From: Puniceicoccaceae bacterium 5H
GTDB lineage: Bacteria > Verrucomicrobiota > Verrucomicrobiia > Opitutales > Oceanipulchritudinaceae
DNA: 34,345 nucleotides
Direction of reading: 5' to 3'
Assembly: GCA_009772895.1 (NCBI GenBank)
Contig: WOUP01000030.1
Coordinates: 1 to 34,345, forward strand
Below, in pieces: positions 7,487 through 14,251 of this stretch (positions within the stretch are counted from its first letter, which is position 1; the number at the start of each line of letters is the position of its first letter). The position numbers and the translations under genes are program-made. The notes below the pieces were generated by a model. That model was not told the origin of the DNA, did not search any database, and saw only the letters and a program-made list of their open reading frames with translations.

Positions 7487-8077
7487 TCAGGCACGCATGA
7501 TCCGCTGCTTACGCAGTCTTTTCACCCGTTCATTGCACAAGGAGCCCAGACGCTCTTCAACCAAATCTCCCCCATCTGGCAGATACCGCCATCTCAACTT
7601 CCTATAACCTGACGGGCATTCCGGCGCGTCAGAATCAGTCGGGCGCCAGTTATAGACCTGATCAGCATGGTAGCGCAAAAAGGGCACGAGCGGGCCTCGT
7701 TTATCGGTTAATGAACTCAAGGGCTCCGGCACCAGAACGAGGTTGGCGAGGTTGGTATACGACGACACATTGTCCGCATCTTCCCACACATGCGCTACAA
7801 CCCAACCGGATGGATGGCCGGTTGCAGAGTAGCCGTGCGACCACAACAACGCCCACCGTGGAGTTGTATTGTCGTCAAGCATGACACCATCGACCTCTTC
7901 CAACCGCTTACCTCGACGAGCGCGCGCCCGAACCGAGGGAAAAACGGGGCCGCTTCGTCGATTGACAACATCAGGATGCGGAAATCTAAAGGTTTCCGCC
8001 GCAATTTTGGCAAAATACAGGCCTACGGAATCTAGAGAAGGTGGTGGCGGAATCTTCGGCATTAGCGCATTCTCCAT
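7487..8077 (-). CDS. unknown protein with an HNH-like signature
   Basis: The 196-residue protein is not one I can name. It contains WVVAHVWEDADN (about 92-103) followed by SYTNLANLVLVPEPLSSLTD (106-125). A histidine (His96) in a strand, then Asn112 in a short helix leading to a hydrophobic strand, resembles the spacing of HNH or His-Me finger nucleases. No second metal-ligating His is certain. The C-terminus is basic (RVKRLRKQR), which would suit nucleic-acid binding. The gene is more AT-rich than its neighbours, stops 5 bp from the end of the convergent DUF4336-like gene, and begins beside a decayed transposase, all suggesting acquired DNA. An inverted repeat lies just ahead of its ATG. Met6 (8062) is an alternative start. 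A nuclease role is only a suggestion. Confidence 0.6.
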   Translation of the reverse strand: MENALMPKIPPPPSLDSVGLYFAKIAAETFRFPHPDVVNRRSGPVFPSVRARARRGKRLEEVDGVMLDDNTTPRWALLWSHGYSATGHPSGWVVAHVWEDADNVSSYTNLANLVLVPEPLSSLTDKRGPLVPFLRYHADQVYNWRPTDSDAPECPSGYRKLRWRYLPDGGDLVEERLGSLCNERVKRLRKQRIMRA

Positions 8078-8079
8078 CT

Positions 8080-8094
8080 AACATGAGACATGTT
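8080..8094. promoter_or_regulatory. inverted repeat upstream of the HNH-like gene
   Basis: AACATG-AGA-CATGTT (6-3-6, perfect) lies 2 bp before the ATG at 8077 and at the truncated edge of the IS630-type remnant. It could be an operator, a start-site hairpin, or part of the insertion junction. Confidence 0.35.
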
Positions 8095-8097
8095 GAG

Positions 8098-8432
8098 CGT
8101 TATTGAAGAGAGTTGGGCAGAGTTGCTCGAAGGTCAAGCTAGGCTCCGCTTCGATCCAGCTGCACAGCCGTGGCTCGTGCGGGCTTAATAACGGCTTCAC
8201 ATTGCCGCCACGGCGCTTCGCACCTAAATCACCCTGTTCTTCAAAACGCTTGAGGATGCGAGATACCGTCGCCCACGCGCAAACGCTGCGACACTTCCGT
8301 CGCCGAAAGACCCTCTTGCCGCACCGCCACGACTCGGCGTCGTAAATCGTTACTCAGGCTTCGTATCCCGAGCTTATGACACGAAAGATACTTCATGTAC
8401 AGATCAAACGCCCCTGACCAAATGAAAAACAC
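8098..8432 (-). pseudogene. IS630-type transposase N-terminal remnant, frameshifted and truncated
   Basis: Read on the minus strand, the first frame gives a helix-turn-helix segment, SNDLRRRVVAVRQEGLSATE, typical of the N-terminus of IS630-family transposases, and then runs into a stop after RLRVGDG. Near 8265 the homology moves to another frame, which continues SRILKRFEEQGDLGAKRRGG and then SWIEAEPSLTFEQLC before ending at about 8098. One extra base (or two missing) at the junction explains the shift. The catalytic DDE domain is absent, so the element is dead. Terminal inverted repeats and target duplications cannot be recognised. It sits between the HNH-like gene and the HxlR gene and marks this stretch as mobile or rearranged DNA. 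Confidence 0.8.
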
Positions 8433-8549
8433 CCTAATATGTAGGCTCTATGCTTGCTGGTGCAGGTGATGTTCCTGCGAGCGAGCATCTGTAACTAAGC
8501 AAAAGGCTGCCCAATCTTGGGGACAAAGCAAGTGATACCAAGCCATCCG
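8433..8549. other. intergenic, no gene seen
   Basis: This stretch between the transposase remnant and the end of the HxlR gene holds no convincing reading frame. It contains a short inverted repeat (CCCAA-TC-TTGGG, about 8508-8519) that is too weak to call a terminator. It may contain the lost end of the insertion sequence. Confidence 0.3.
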
Positions 8550-8912
8550 CTACCCCTGCTTCCGGCGGATGAGCGCTTCCTTAATCGTGTCCTCGTTTTT
8601 TATCCCCCAGTCACATAGCGGCCTTAAAGCTTCTGCTAAAGTCAGCCCGAGCGGGGTTAGCGAATATTCCACGCGAGGTGGGATTTCCTTATAGTCCTTG
8701 CGCGACACAATTCCGTCGGACTCGAGTTCCTTCAACTGCTGAATCAGCATTTTATGGGTGACGCCGCGAACACAACGCTGGAGCTCTCCATACCGCCTGG
8801 TTTCATGGTACAAGAAATACATTATCAACGGTTTCCACTTACCTGAAGTTATTCGAAGAGTAGCATCGAGACCACAGGTAAAGGTCGGTTGTTCAGCTTT
8901 TCGGGAAGCCAT
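8550..8912 (-). CDS. HxlR-family winged-helix transcription regulator
   Basis: The 120-residue protein fits the HxlR family in length and layout: a Cys near the N-terminus (CGLDATLRITSGKWKPLI, 13-30), the SGKWKPLIMYFL helix, RRYGELQRCVRGVTHKMLIQ as the DNA-recognition helix-turn-helix (about 39-58), LKELESDGIVSRKDYKEIPP as the wing, and VEYSLTPLGLTL near the C-terminus. The family often senses quinones, aldehydes or thiol stress through its cysteine (here Cys13). It is divergently transcribed from the SDR oxidoreductase with a 93-bp shared gap, so it probably controls that gene. Base composition is more AT-rich than the flanking core genes. Confidence 0.92.
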   Translation of the reverse strand: MASRKAEQPTFTCGLDATLRITSGKWKPLIMYFLYHETRRYGELQRCVRGVTHKMLIQQLKELESDGIVSRKDYKEIPPRVEYSLTPLGLTLAEALRPLCDWGIKNEDTIKEALIRRKQG

Positions 8913-8916
8913 TTAG

Positions 8917-8967
8917 ATACTTACTAAAAGGTGCATACTTGTTTTTTATAAAGCGACTGTGTATTCT
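8917..8967 (+). promoter_or_regulatory. divergent HxlR/SDR control region with repeated ATACTT and sigma-70-like promoter
   Basis: ATACTT occurs at 8917-8922 and 8935-8940, 18 bp apart (about two helical turns), as expected for a dimeric winged-helix operator. TTGTTT (8939-8944) and TATTCT (8962-8967) form a -35/-10 pair with a 17-bp spacer reading toward the SDR gene. The second repeat overlaps the -35 element, which would let HxlR block the promoter. The SDR start follows an AAGGGGG ribosome-binding site. The operator role is inferred. Confidence 0.5.
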
Positions 8968-9005
8968 GGAGCCCACCAAGTCAACGAACGAAGGGGGACA
9001 AAAAA

Positions 9006-9740
9006 ATGAACAGACTCGCAGGCAAGACAGCAGTGATAACGGGCGGGGCCAGTGGGATTGGCTTTGCCTCCGCAAAGCGTTTCATCGAGGAAGGTGCATT
9101 CGTCTACATATCGGGCCGGCGCCAGGACATGCTCGATTCAGCGGTCGCAGAACTAGGCCACAATGCGCGTGGGATTCAGACTGACATCACCAAGCTTGAT
9201 GAACTCGATCGACTATTCGAGGCTGTAAGGAAAAACCACGACAGCCTCGACATACTCTTTGCCAACGCCGGCGTGGGAGAGTTTGCTCCGCTGAAGGAGA
9301 TCACGCCCGAGCATTATGACTATGCCTTTAATATTAACGTTAAGGGCACTCTATTTACCGTGCAAAAGGCATTGCCGATGCTCAAGCCCGGTAGCTCCAT
9401 TATCCTGACGGGATCTACGACTGGGAGCATGGGAACACCTGCGATGAGCGTTTACAGCGCGACCAAGGCAGCAGTTCGCAATTTCGCAAGGAGCTGGGCT
9501 TTAGACCTCCGGAGCACCGGCATCCGAGTAAACATTTTGAGTCCTGGACCCACGAAAACAGATAAGCTAACCGATCTTGTAAACCAGGATACATTGGAAG
9601 ACTTCGCCAAAAACGTGCCGCTGGGCCGCTTGGGCGACCCGGTGGAAACGGCAGCGGCAGCGGCGTTCCTCGCCTCAAGTGATAGCAGCTTCATGACTGG
9701 CAGCGAACTATTCGTGGACGGCGGCTACGCCCAAATATGA
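9006..9740 (+). CDS. short-chain dehydrogenase/reductase (classical SDR)
   Basis: The 244-residue protein is a full-length classical SDR. It has the nucleotide-binding motif TGGASGIG (12-19), the structural motif NAG (87-89), a conserved Asn111, and the catalytic residues Ser137, Tyr150 and Lys154 (YSATK). The C-terminus has the usual GSELFVDGGYAQI ending. SGRR at the end of the second strand suggests NADPH preference, because the arginines can hold the 2'-phosphate. It is cytoplasmic; the substrate is unknown. HxlR/SDR pairs like this are common and often respond to toxic aldehydes or quinones, which is a guess here. It has a good AAGGGGG ribosome-binding site and more AT-rich codons than the surrounding core genes. 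Confidence 0.93.
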   Translation: MNRLAGKTAVITGGASGIGFASAKRFIEEGAFVYISGRRQDMLDSAVAELGHNARGIQTDITKLDELDRLFEAVRKNHDSLDILFANAGVGEFAPLKEITPEHYDYAFNINVKGTLFTVQKALPMLKPGSSIILTGSTTGSMGTPAMSVYSATKAAVRNFARSWALDLRSTGIRVNILSPGPTKTDKLTDLVNQDTLEDFAKNVPLGRLGDPVETAAAAAFLASSDSSFMTGSELFVDGGYAQI

Positions 9741-9761
9741 CCAAACACGCACAAGCGAACA

Positions 9762-9851
9762 TGGCGGAGAGAGAGGGATTCGAACCCCCGGTACCCTTGC
9801 GGGCACTTCTGATTTCGAGTCAGACCCGTTCGTCCACTCCGGCATCTCTCC
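9762..9851 (-). tRNA. tRNA-Ser (anticodon CGA)
   Basis: The reverse strand gives a complete 90-nt serine tRNA. The 7-bp acceptor stem pairs GGAGAGA (9845-9851) with TCTCTCC. The D-arm is followed by an anticodon stem TCTGA/TCAGA around the loop CTCGAAA, giving anticodon CGA, which reads UCG. A long variable arm (CCCGCAAGGG) is typical of tRNA-Ser. The T-arm contains GGTTCGAATCC. The discriminator base is G and CCA is encoded. Its 3' end faces the AT-rich accessory patch at 7487-9740, the usual side for island insertion. Confidence 0.97.
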
Positions 9852-9935
9852 GTGGGCAGTGATGCAGCCACATGACTTGCACCAAAACGGAAAGTGTCGA
9901 CATTATGGGCTGAGTTTGCAAGCAAAACCCTGCAC

Positions 9936-9952
9936 GAGAACGAAAAGTTCTC
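9936..9952 (+). promoter_or_regulatory. perfect hairpin upstream of the first GNGPSL-motif gene
   Basis: GAGAAC-GAAAA-GTTCTC is a perfect 6-bp inverted repeat with a GAAAA loop, ending 9 bp before the GTG start at 9962. It could be a leader hairpin or an operator for the gene; it also lies upstream of the divergent tRNA-Ser. Confidence 0.4.
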
Positions 9953-9961
9953 CTGATCATT

Positions 9962-10774
9962 GTGATTCAGTTTCTGCGTCAGCTAAAGCACCAATGGAAC
10001 CTCCGCCGCCAGGAGCTAGGCCGCGAGGTGGAACTGCAGCAGCGGCGTAACTGGCAGCAGCTCAATGCGTTGAAGGGCCTGCATCGCGGTCGGCGGGCGT
10101 TTGTGATCGGCAACGGGCCGAGCCTGCGCATCGCAGATCTCGAGCGACTGGAGGGCGAGATCACCTTCGCGACCAACGGCATCGTCAAGGCTTTCGACCA
10201 GACGGCCTGGCGCCCGACCTACTACGTGATGGTCGACCACCTCAACGCCGCCAATTTCCGCCCGCTGGTCATGGCTGCCGAAGGGCCGCGCAAGCTATTC
10301 GCGCTCGACCTTTACGAACACTATCGGGACGACCCGCATGCGCTGTTTTTTCGCAAGAGCCCGCCCTTGGACGACAATACGCCCCCGCGCTTTTCCTACC
10401 AGCCGCAGGCGCGCGTCAGCACGGGCTGCACCGTCACCTACGACTGCCTGCAATGGGCCGTTTACATGGGCATCAAAGAGATTTACCTGCTGGGCGTCGA
10501 CTGGGATTACGCCTACGCCAACGACAAGGTAGCACGCCAGGTAGAGGGCTATACGATCCGCGAACAGCAGGATTCGCAAAACCATTTCCTGCCCAACTAC
10601 TTCGAGCCCAACCAGCGCTATCTGGAGCCGCTGGTGGACAAGCAGTATGCAGCCTATCAGGCGGCCCGTCGAGAGATGGACCGCCACGACTGGACGATCG
10701 CCAACGCGACCCGGGGCGGCAAACTCGACGTGTTCCCGCGAGTGGACTTCGACGCGATTGCGCCGGCACCGTAA
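9962..10774 (+). CDS. GNGPSL-motif surface-polysaccharide protein (DUF115/MptE-like or GT42-like), copy 1
   Basis: The 270-residue protein has RRAFVIGNGPSLRIADL (44-60), FATNGI (69-74) and EIYLLGVDWDYAY (173-185). These motifs place it with the DUF115/MptE-like and GT42 sialyltransferase-like proteins often found in capsule and LPS clusters. The GNGPSL loop binds a nucleotide, probably a CMP-sugar in glycosyltransferase relatives. The C-terminus IANATRGGKLDVF is shared with copy 2 at 11796-12641. No signal peptide or membrane span is present. The start is GTG at 9962, with a hairpin just upstream and a weak ribosome-binding site. It ends 5 bp from the end of the convergent deacetylase gene. 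The likely job is adding or tailoring a surface sugar, but the substrate is unknown. Confidence 0.75.
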   Translation: MIQFLRQLKHQWNLRRQELGREVELQQRRNWQQLNALKGLHRGRRAFVIGNGPSLRIADLERLEGEITFATNGIVKAFDQTAWRPTYYVMVDHLNAANFRPLVMAAEGPRKLFALDLYEHYRDDPHALFFRKSPPLDDNTPPRFSYQPQARVSTGCTVTYDCLQWAVYMGIKEIYLLGVDWDYAYANDKVARQVEGYTIREQQDSQNHFLPNYFEPNQRYLEPLVDKQYAAYQAARREMDRHDWTIANATRGGKLDVFPRVDFDAIAPAP

Positions 10775-10779
10775 CTGGG

Positions 10780-11589
10780 CTACTGCCCGGCGTTGGCGAC
10801 GGACTTCGCTTCGGCCTGCTTTTGCGTCAGGTAGTCCATGGCCTCGCTGAAGGTCGTGACCCAAATCTCGTCTTCGTGCGCGTGCAGGTAGGCGAGCAGT
10901 TCCTCATGCGCTTCGGCCGGGACGATCAGGTAATCGCCACCCACCCCGTGGAAACCGAAGACCTGCAAAGCGCCGGTGCCCTGCACATCCTTCACCGCGT
11001 CGATCAGCTCTTCGCCGGTCACGTCTTCCGGGAACCAGATGCTGGGCACGCGGAAGGGATCGATCTTGAGCGGGTCCGCGATGGGGCTGTCGATGGCGCG
11101 CGCATACGTCACCGAGCCCGCCGTCCGCAACTCGTCCACGTAATCCTCTCCCCCCACCACAGTCTGGCCGCAGGGCATGGCGTAGGAGTGCACGCGCTTG
11201 CCGTCGATGGCCGCGAGCAGGGTGTTCATCACATCGATCTCGGCCAGCATGGTCTGGATGCTGTAGTTCTCGTTGTAATACTGCGGCGGCATCTCGAAGC
11301 TGCCTTCCGCGCACGGGTGGAAGACCGAATGGTTACCCAGTTCGTGGCCCTCCGCCGCGACGTCGCGCCAACGGTTCAGGTCTGCTTCGGGCAGGGTGCC
11401 GGTGAGGAAAAACGTGCCCTTGAGCCCTTCCGCATCCAGCGCCGGCACGGCTTGCGAGAGGTGGGATTCGAGCGCGTCGTCGTAGGTCAGGACGACGGCG
11501 GCGTGACGGTGGCCGGGCCACTCGAAGGTTTCGGCCGAGGCGAACGCGCTCACGCACGTCAGCAGGGATAGCAATAAGGCGGTTTTCAT
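10780..11589 (-). CDS. secreted polysaccharide deacetylase (NodB fold, CE4-like)
   Basis: The 269-residue protein has a cleavable signal peptide (residues 1-19, ending ASA). The NodB motif 1 is LTYDDALESH with the Asp37-Asp38 pair. Motif 2 is GNHSVFHP with the metal histidines His87 and His91. Later, FRVPSIWFP matches the conserved Arg/Pro motif. Such enzymes use a metal to remove N- or O-acetyl groups from polysaccharides such as chitin-like, peptidoglycan or exopolysaccharide chains; this one should act in the periplasm or outside. Its frame extends to 11691, but the ATG at 11589 is where the signal peptide starts. It lies between two paralogous GNGPSL-motif genes in opposite orientation, suggesting a shared role in glycan modification. 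Confidence 0.88.
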   Translation of the reverse strand: MKTALLLSLLTCVSAFASAETFEWPGHRHAAVVLTYDDALESHLSQAVPALDAEGLKGTFFLTGTLPEADLNRWRDVAAEGHELGNHSVFHPCAEGSFEMPPQYYNENYSIQTMLAEIDVMNTLLAAIDGKRVHSYAMPCGQTVVGGEDYVDELRTAGSVTYARAIDSPIADPLKIDPFRVPSIWFPEDVTGEELIDAVKDVQGTGALQVFGFHGVGGDYLIVPAEAHEELLAYLHAHEDEIWVTTFSEAMDYLTQKQAEAKSVANAGQ

Positions 11590-11795
11590 CGTGGGGAGGA
11601 ACAGAAAGTTCGATTCTTTACGATCCGGCCAAGAGGGTAAACATCGAATTTGCCGTCCGCGCGCCCCACCAAGCTCAACGTTGCGCCCCAATCAACTCGC
11701 GCGGCAGATTCGCTGCACTGGCCGATTGCCAAGGCTGAATGGGGCGCTATGGTAGGGACGTCTCCTCTGGCTGAACCTCGATCCCAACGCTTCCC

Positions 11796-12641
11796 ATGCG
11801 CAATCCTACGATGGCCCCCTGGCGCTTCGGCTGCCGCGTAATGCGGGCAGGAGCGCGTCGCATGGGGCGGGCAGGCGACGGCCTCCATCGTTCGCTGCAA
11901 CAGGCCGGTATCCCTTTTTCGGAAAACGACTTCCGGCTCTACGATCTCAAGGGCAAGCACGCAGGGCGGCGGGCCTTCATCATCGGCAATGGGCCGAGCC
12001 TGCGCATCGCAGACCTGGACCGTTTGCAGGGCAAGTTGTGCTTCGCCGCCAACAAGATCTTCGTCGCCTACGAGCAGACGGCGTGGCGCCCGAGTTACTA
12101 CTTCGTGGCCGACGAGCTATCGGCGCTCAACTGCATCCGCGAACTGCCCCACCTGCAGGAGCCGCGCTTCTTTCCCTTCGACCTGCTGCACCACATCCCG
12201 CGTTACCCCGGCGCGACATTTTTCAATCGCCTGCAGCCCCGTGAACCGCGCGACGACACCCCGTTTTCGGACAACCTGCTGGCGGGCTCCTGGGAGGGGC
12301 AGACCGTGACCTACCACATGATCCAGTTTGCCGTGTGGATGGGGGCCACGGAGATCTACCTGCTGGGCGTCGATTTCAATTACCCTGCCCCACCGAAGAC
12401 GAACGACACCCAGCGCTTCGGTGATTACGAGATCCACGTCGCCGCCGGCCAACAAAGCCACTTCAGCAAAGACTATTACCGGCCGGGCGACATCTTCAAA
12501 GGCCCCCGTCTGGAAGAACAGGAGATCGCCTACCGCCACGCCCGCACCTACTGCGAACGCCACGGCATCCGCATCGCCAACGCCACCCGCGGCGGCAAAC
12601 TCGAAGTCTTCGAGCGCGTGGACTTCGAGGGGCTGGTGTAG
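11796..12641 (+). CDS. GNGPSL-motif surface-polysaccharide protein, copy 2
   Basis: The 281-residue protein is a paralogue of the one at 9962-10774. It carries RRAFIIGNGPSLRIADL (58-74), an AWRPSYY segment, and EIYLLGVDFNYP, with a matching C-terminus IANATRGGKLEVFERVDF. Its N-terminus is longer and basic. A 23-bp DNA block over the GNGPSL codons (11991-12013) is identical to 10115-10137 in copy 1, unexpected for proteins that differ so much elsewhere. The function is as for copy 1: a possible nucleotide-sugar-dependent glycosyltransferase of surface polysaccharide. The ATG at 11796 is used; Met6 (11811) is an alternative. No clear Shine-Dalgarno sequence is present. It ends 18 bp from the end of the convergent TonB-like gene. 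Confidence 0.75.
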   Translation: MRNPTMAPWRFGCRVMRAGARRMGRAGDGLHRSLQQAGIPFSENDFRLYDLKGKHAGRRAFIIGNGPSLRIADLDRLQGKLCFAANKIFVAYEQTAWRPSYYFVADELSALNCIRELPHLQEPRFFPFDLLHHIPRYPGATFFNRLQPREPRDDTPFSDNLLAGSWEGQTVTYHMIQFAVWMGATEIYLLGVDFNYPAPPKTNDTQRFGDYEIHVAAGQQSHFSKDYYRPGDIFKGPRLEEQEIAYRHARTYCERHGIRIANATRGGKLEVFERVDFEGLV

Positions 12642-12659
12642 GGAGGCTGTAACGCCCCC

Positions 12660-13391
12660 CTACTCCGTGGGCTTGAAGACGAAGCGTTGCTCGGCGCGGA
12701 CGATCATGGGCTTGCCTTTGACGGTCGGGGGTTCGAAGCGCCATTGGCGCACGGCGTCATAGGCGGAGGCGGCGAGGTTGAGGTCGCAATTCAGTTCGGT
12801 CACGACGGGCATGCGCACCTTGCCCTCTTCGTCGATGTAGAAACTGACCACGGCGTCACCAGCTCCGGCATCAGCGTCGCCTGAATAGCCGGCGGGCTCG
12901 ACGATGTGCACGGGCTCAGGCATCTTGTCGAGTTGCGAGATGTTCGCGACACGAGAGCGCATGCGCTGATCGAGATTGGTGATATGGTTGATGAACGCGC
13001 TTGCCATCTCGCCGGTCGTGAGACTGGCGACAGAGTTGTATTCAAAGCGCACCTCGATCAGCAGGGCTCCGTAAACCGGTTCGCCATTCTGGGTCGCAGG
13101 CGTAAAGCGCCATTGCGCTATGCTGCGGGTCAGGTGGCGCACAAAACCGTCGTGGGTGGCGGACAGGGTCAGCCAGTCCTCGACGTTGCCCTCCGGATCG
13201 GTCTCGACCTGGATCAGCACGGTGCCTTCCATGATGCCCTGGCCGGTGAGGTATTCCGGGTAATTGAGTGAAGCGCGCTTGAGGATCTTCGGCGGCTCGT
13301 AGTTTTCCTGAGCCTGGAGTTGGACGGCGGGACCTGTTGCGAAGACGAGGCCGAGCAACGCAGCCGTAAAGCGGATAAGGGATGTTTTCAT
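12660..13391 (-). CDS. exported protein with two TonB C-terminal-like domains
   Basis: The 243-residue protein has a signal peptide (about 1-27, ending QAQ) rather than the usual long TonB anchor and proline-rich stalk. Residues 33-115 and about 155-240 each resemble the TonB C-terminal fold. The first has GTVLIQVETDPEGNVEDW and AQWRFTPATQNGEPV; the second has DAVVSFYIDEEGKVRMPVV and RQWRFEPPTVKGKPM. Paired domains without a transmembrane anchor suggest a periplasmic scaffold or a TonB-like adaptor rather than a classical energy transducer. The frame is open to 13418; the start at 13391 gives the signal peptide. It is divergent from the anti-sigma-like gene, with a 128-bp gap. Confidence 0.8.
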   Translation of the reverse strand: MKTSLIRFTAALLGLVFATGPAVQLQAQENYEPPKILKRASLNYPEYLTGQGIMEGTVLIQVETDPEGNVEDWLTLSATHDGFVRHLTRSIAQWRFTPATQNGEPVYGALLIEVRFEYNSVASLTTGEMASAFINHITNLDQRMRSRVANISQLDKMPEPVHIVEPAGYSGDADAGAGDAVVSFYIDEEGKVRMPVVTELNCDLNLAASAYDAVRQWRFEPPTVKGKPMIVRAEQRFVFKPTE

Positions 13392-13519
13392 GGTGGAATG
13401 ATGCGGATTACCAAGCACTACACCACCAACGCGCTCATCCCTTCACTTCCCACCGGAAGATTATTTTGAAGTAGTGCGGACGGCAGCGGTGTATTATCCT
13501 GCGAACAGACACGAAACCG

Positions 13520-14251
13520 ATGAACGACGAACGCAGCATCCGGGAGAAACTCGCCACCTGGCAGCCCGAAACGACGCCCGACCCCTACCTGAAGCAGCGG
13601 GTGCTCAACCGGGTGGCCGCCAGCGGCGAGACCGAGCGCGCGTGGTTTCGGCGTCTCTGGCCGCAATGGGGCCGTTTCTCCCTGGCCGCCGTGGCCGTGG
13701 CGCTGGTGCTCGCGCTCGCCAGCTTCTGGGTCTTGCCGTCCGATACGCATCACCTCGACGGGCAACTCACCGCCCAACGTACCCGCTATTTTCTGCGTAT
13801 CGACCCAGTGGCGCGTCTCGACGCCGAGGGTGCTCGAGCCGAGCCTCAGGCCGACCCATCCCTGATCGACATGCTCGATTGGATGCGCACCAACTTCGAC
13901 CTCACGCAAGACCAGTTCGTGGAACTGGTAAAGGTGCACCAGACCTATTCCGGCGATCTCGACTCCCTCTACGATCGCCTCGTCGAGCTCCAGCACAGCT
14001 ACGAGGGCTTCGAGTCCCAGCGCCTGCACGACCAGAGCATCGACTTCATCGCGCTCTATCAGCTGCTGCAACGGCGTGATGCCGTGCGCGAGGACGCCGA
14101 GAAAACCTCGATGGCCCTCGTCCGCCAGATCCTGCACGTGTTGCGCCCCGAACAGCGCGACCGCTTTATCCTACTCCTCAACCAGGCCCATACCCCTTCA
14201 GTGGCCGCCGCTACCCCATGGACGCCTCCCCCTACACCGATGCCGACCTGA
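13520..14251 (+). CDS. anti-sigma/periplasmic metal-sensor-like membrane protein
   Basis: The 243-residue protein has a cytoplasmic N-terminus (1-50), one membrane helix (about 52-73, LAAVAVALVLALASFWVL) and a helical periplasmic part rich in Leu, Gln, Glu and Arg (about 110-225). The periplasmic segment, with LTQDQFVELVKVHQTY and LRPEQRDRFILLL, resembles the heavy-metal sensor/CnrX-Spy-like four-helix fold. The N-terminus could be the sigma-binding part. It overlaps the ECF sigma gene by 34 bp, a strong sign of joint control. The reading is that it holds the sigma factor at the membrane until an envelope signal, perhaps a metal, releases it. No metal-binding residues are obvious, so the signal is unknown. 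Confidence 0.65.
   Translation: MNDERSIREKLATWQPETTPDPYLKQRVLNRVAASGETERAWFRRLWPQWGRFSLAAVAVALVLALASFWVLPSDTHHLDGQLTAQRTRYFLRIDPVARLDAEGARAEPQADPSLIDMLDWMRTNFDLTQDQFVELVKVHQTYSGDLDSLYDRLVELQHSYEGFESQRLHDQSIDFIALYQLLQRRDAVREDAEKTSMALVRQILHVLRPEQRDRFILLLNQAHTPSVAAATPWTPPPTPMPT

Noticed and set aside
8103-8345. Plus-strand frame across the transposase remnant
   Set aside because: It is the reverse of the IS630-type helix-turn-helix region and has no independent similarity.
7480-9762. Attachment-site duplication for an island at tRNA-Ser
   Set aside because: I looked for a copy of the tRNA 3' end near 7480-7500 and 8430-8550 and did not see one, so integration by a tRNA-targeting integrase is not shown.
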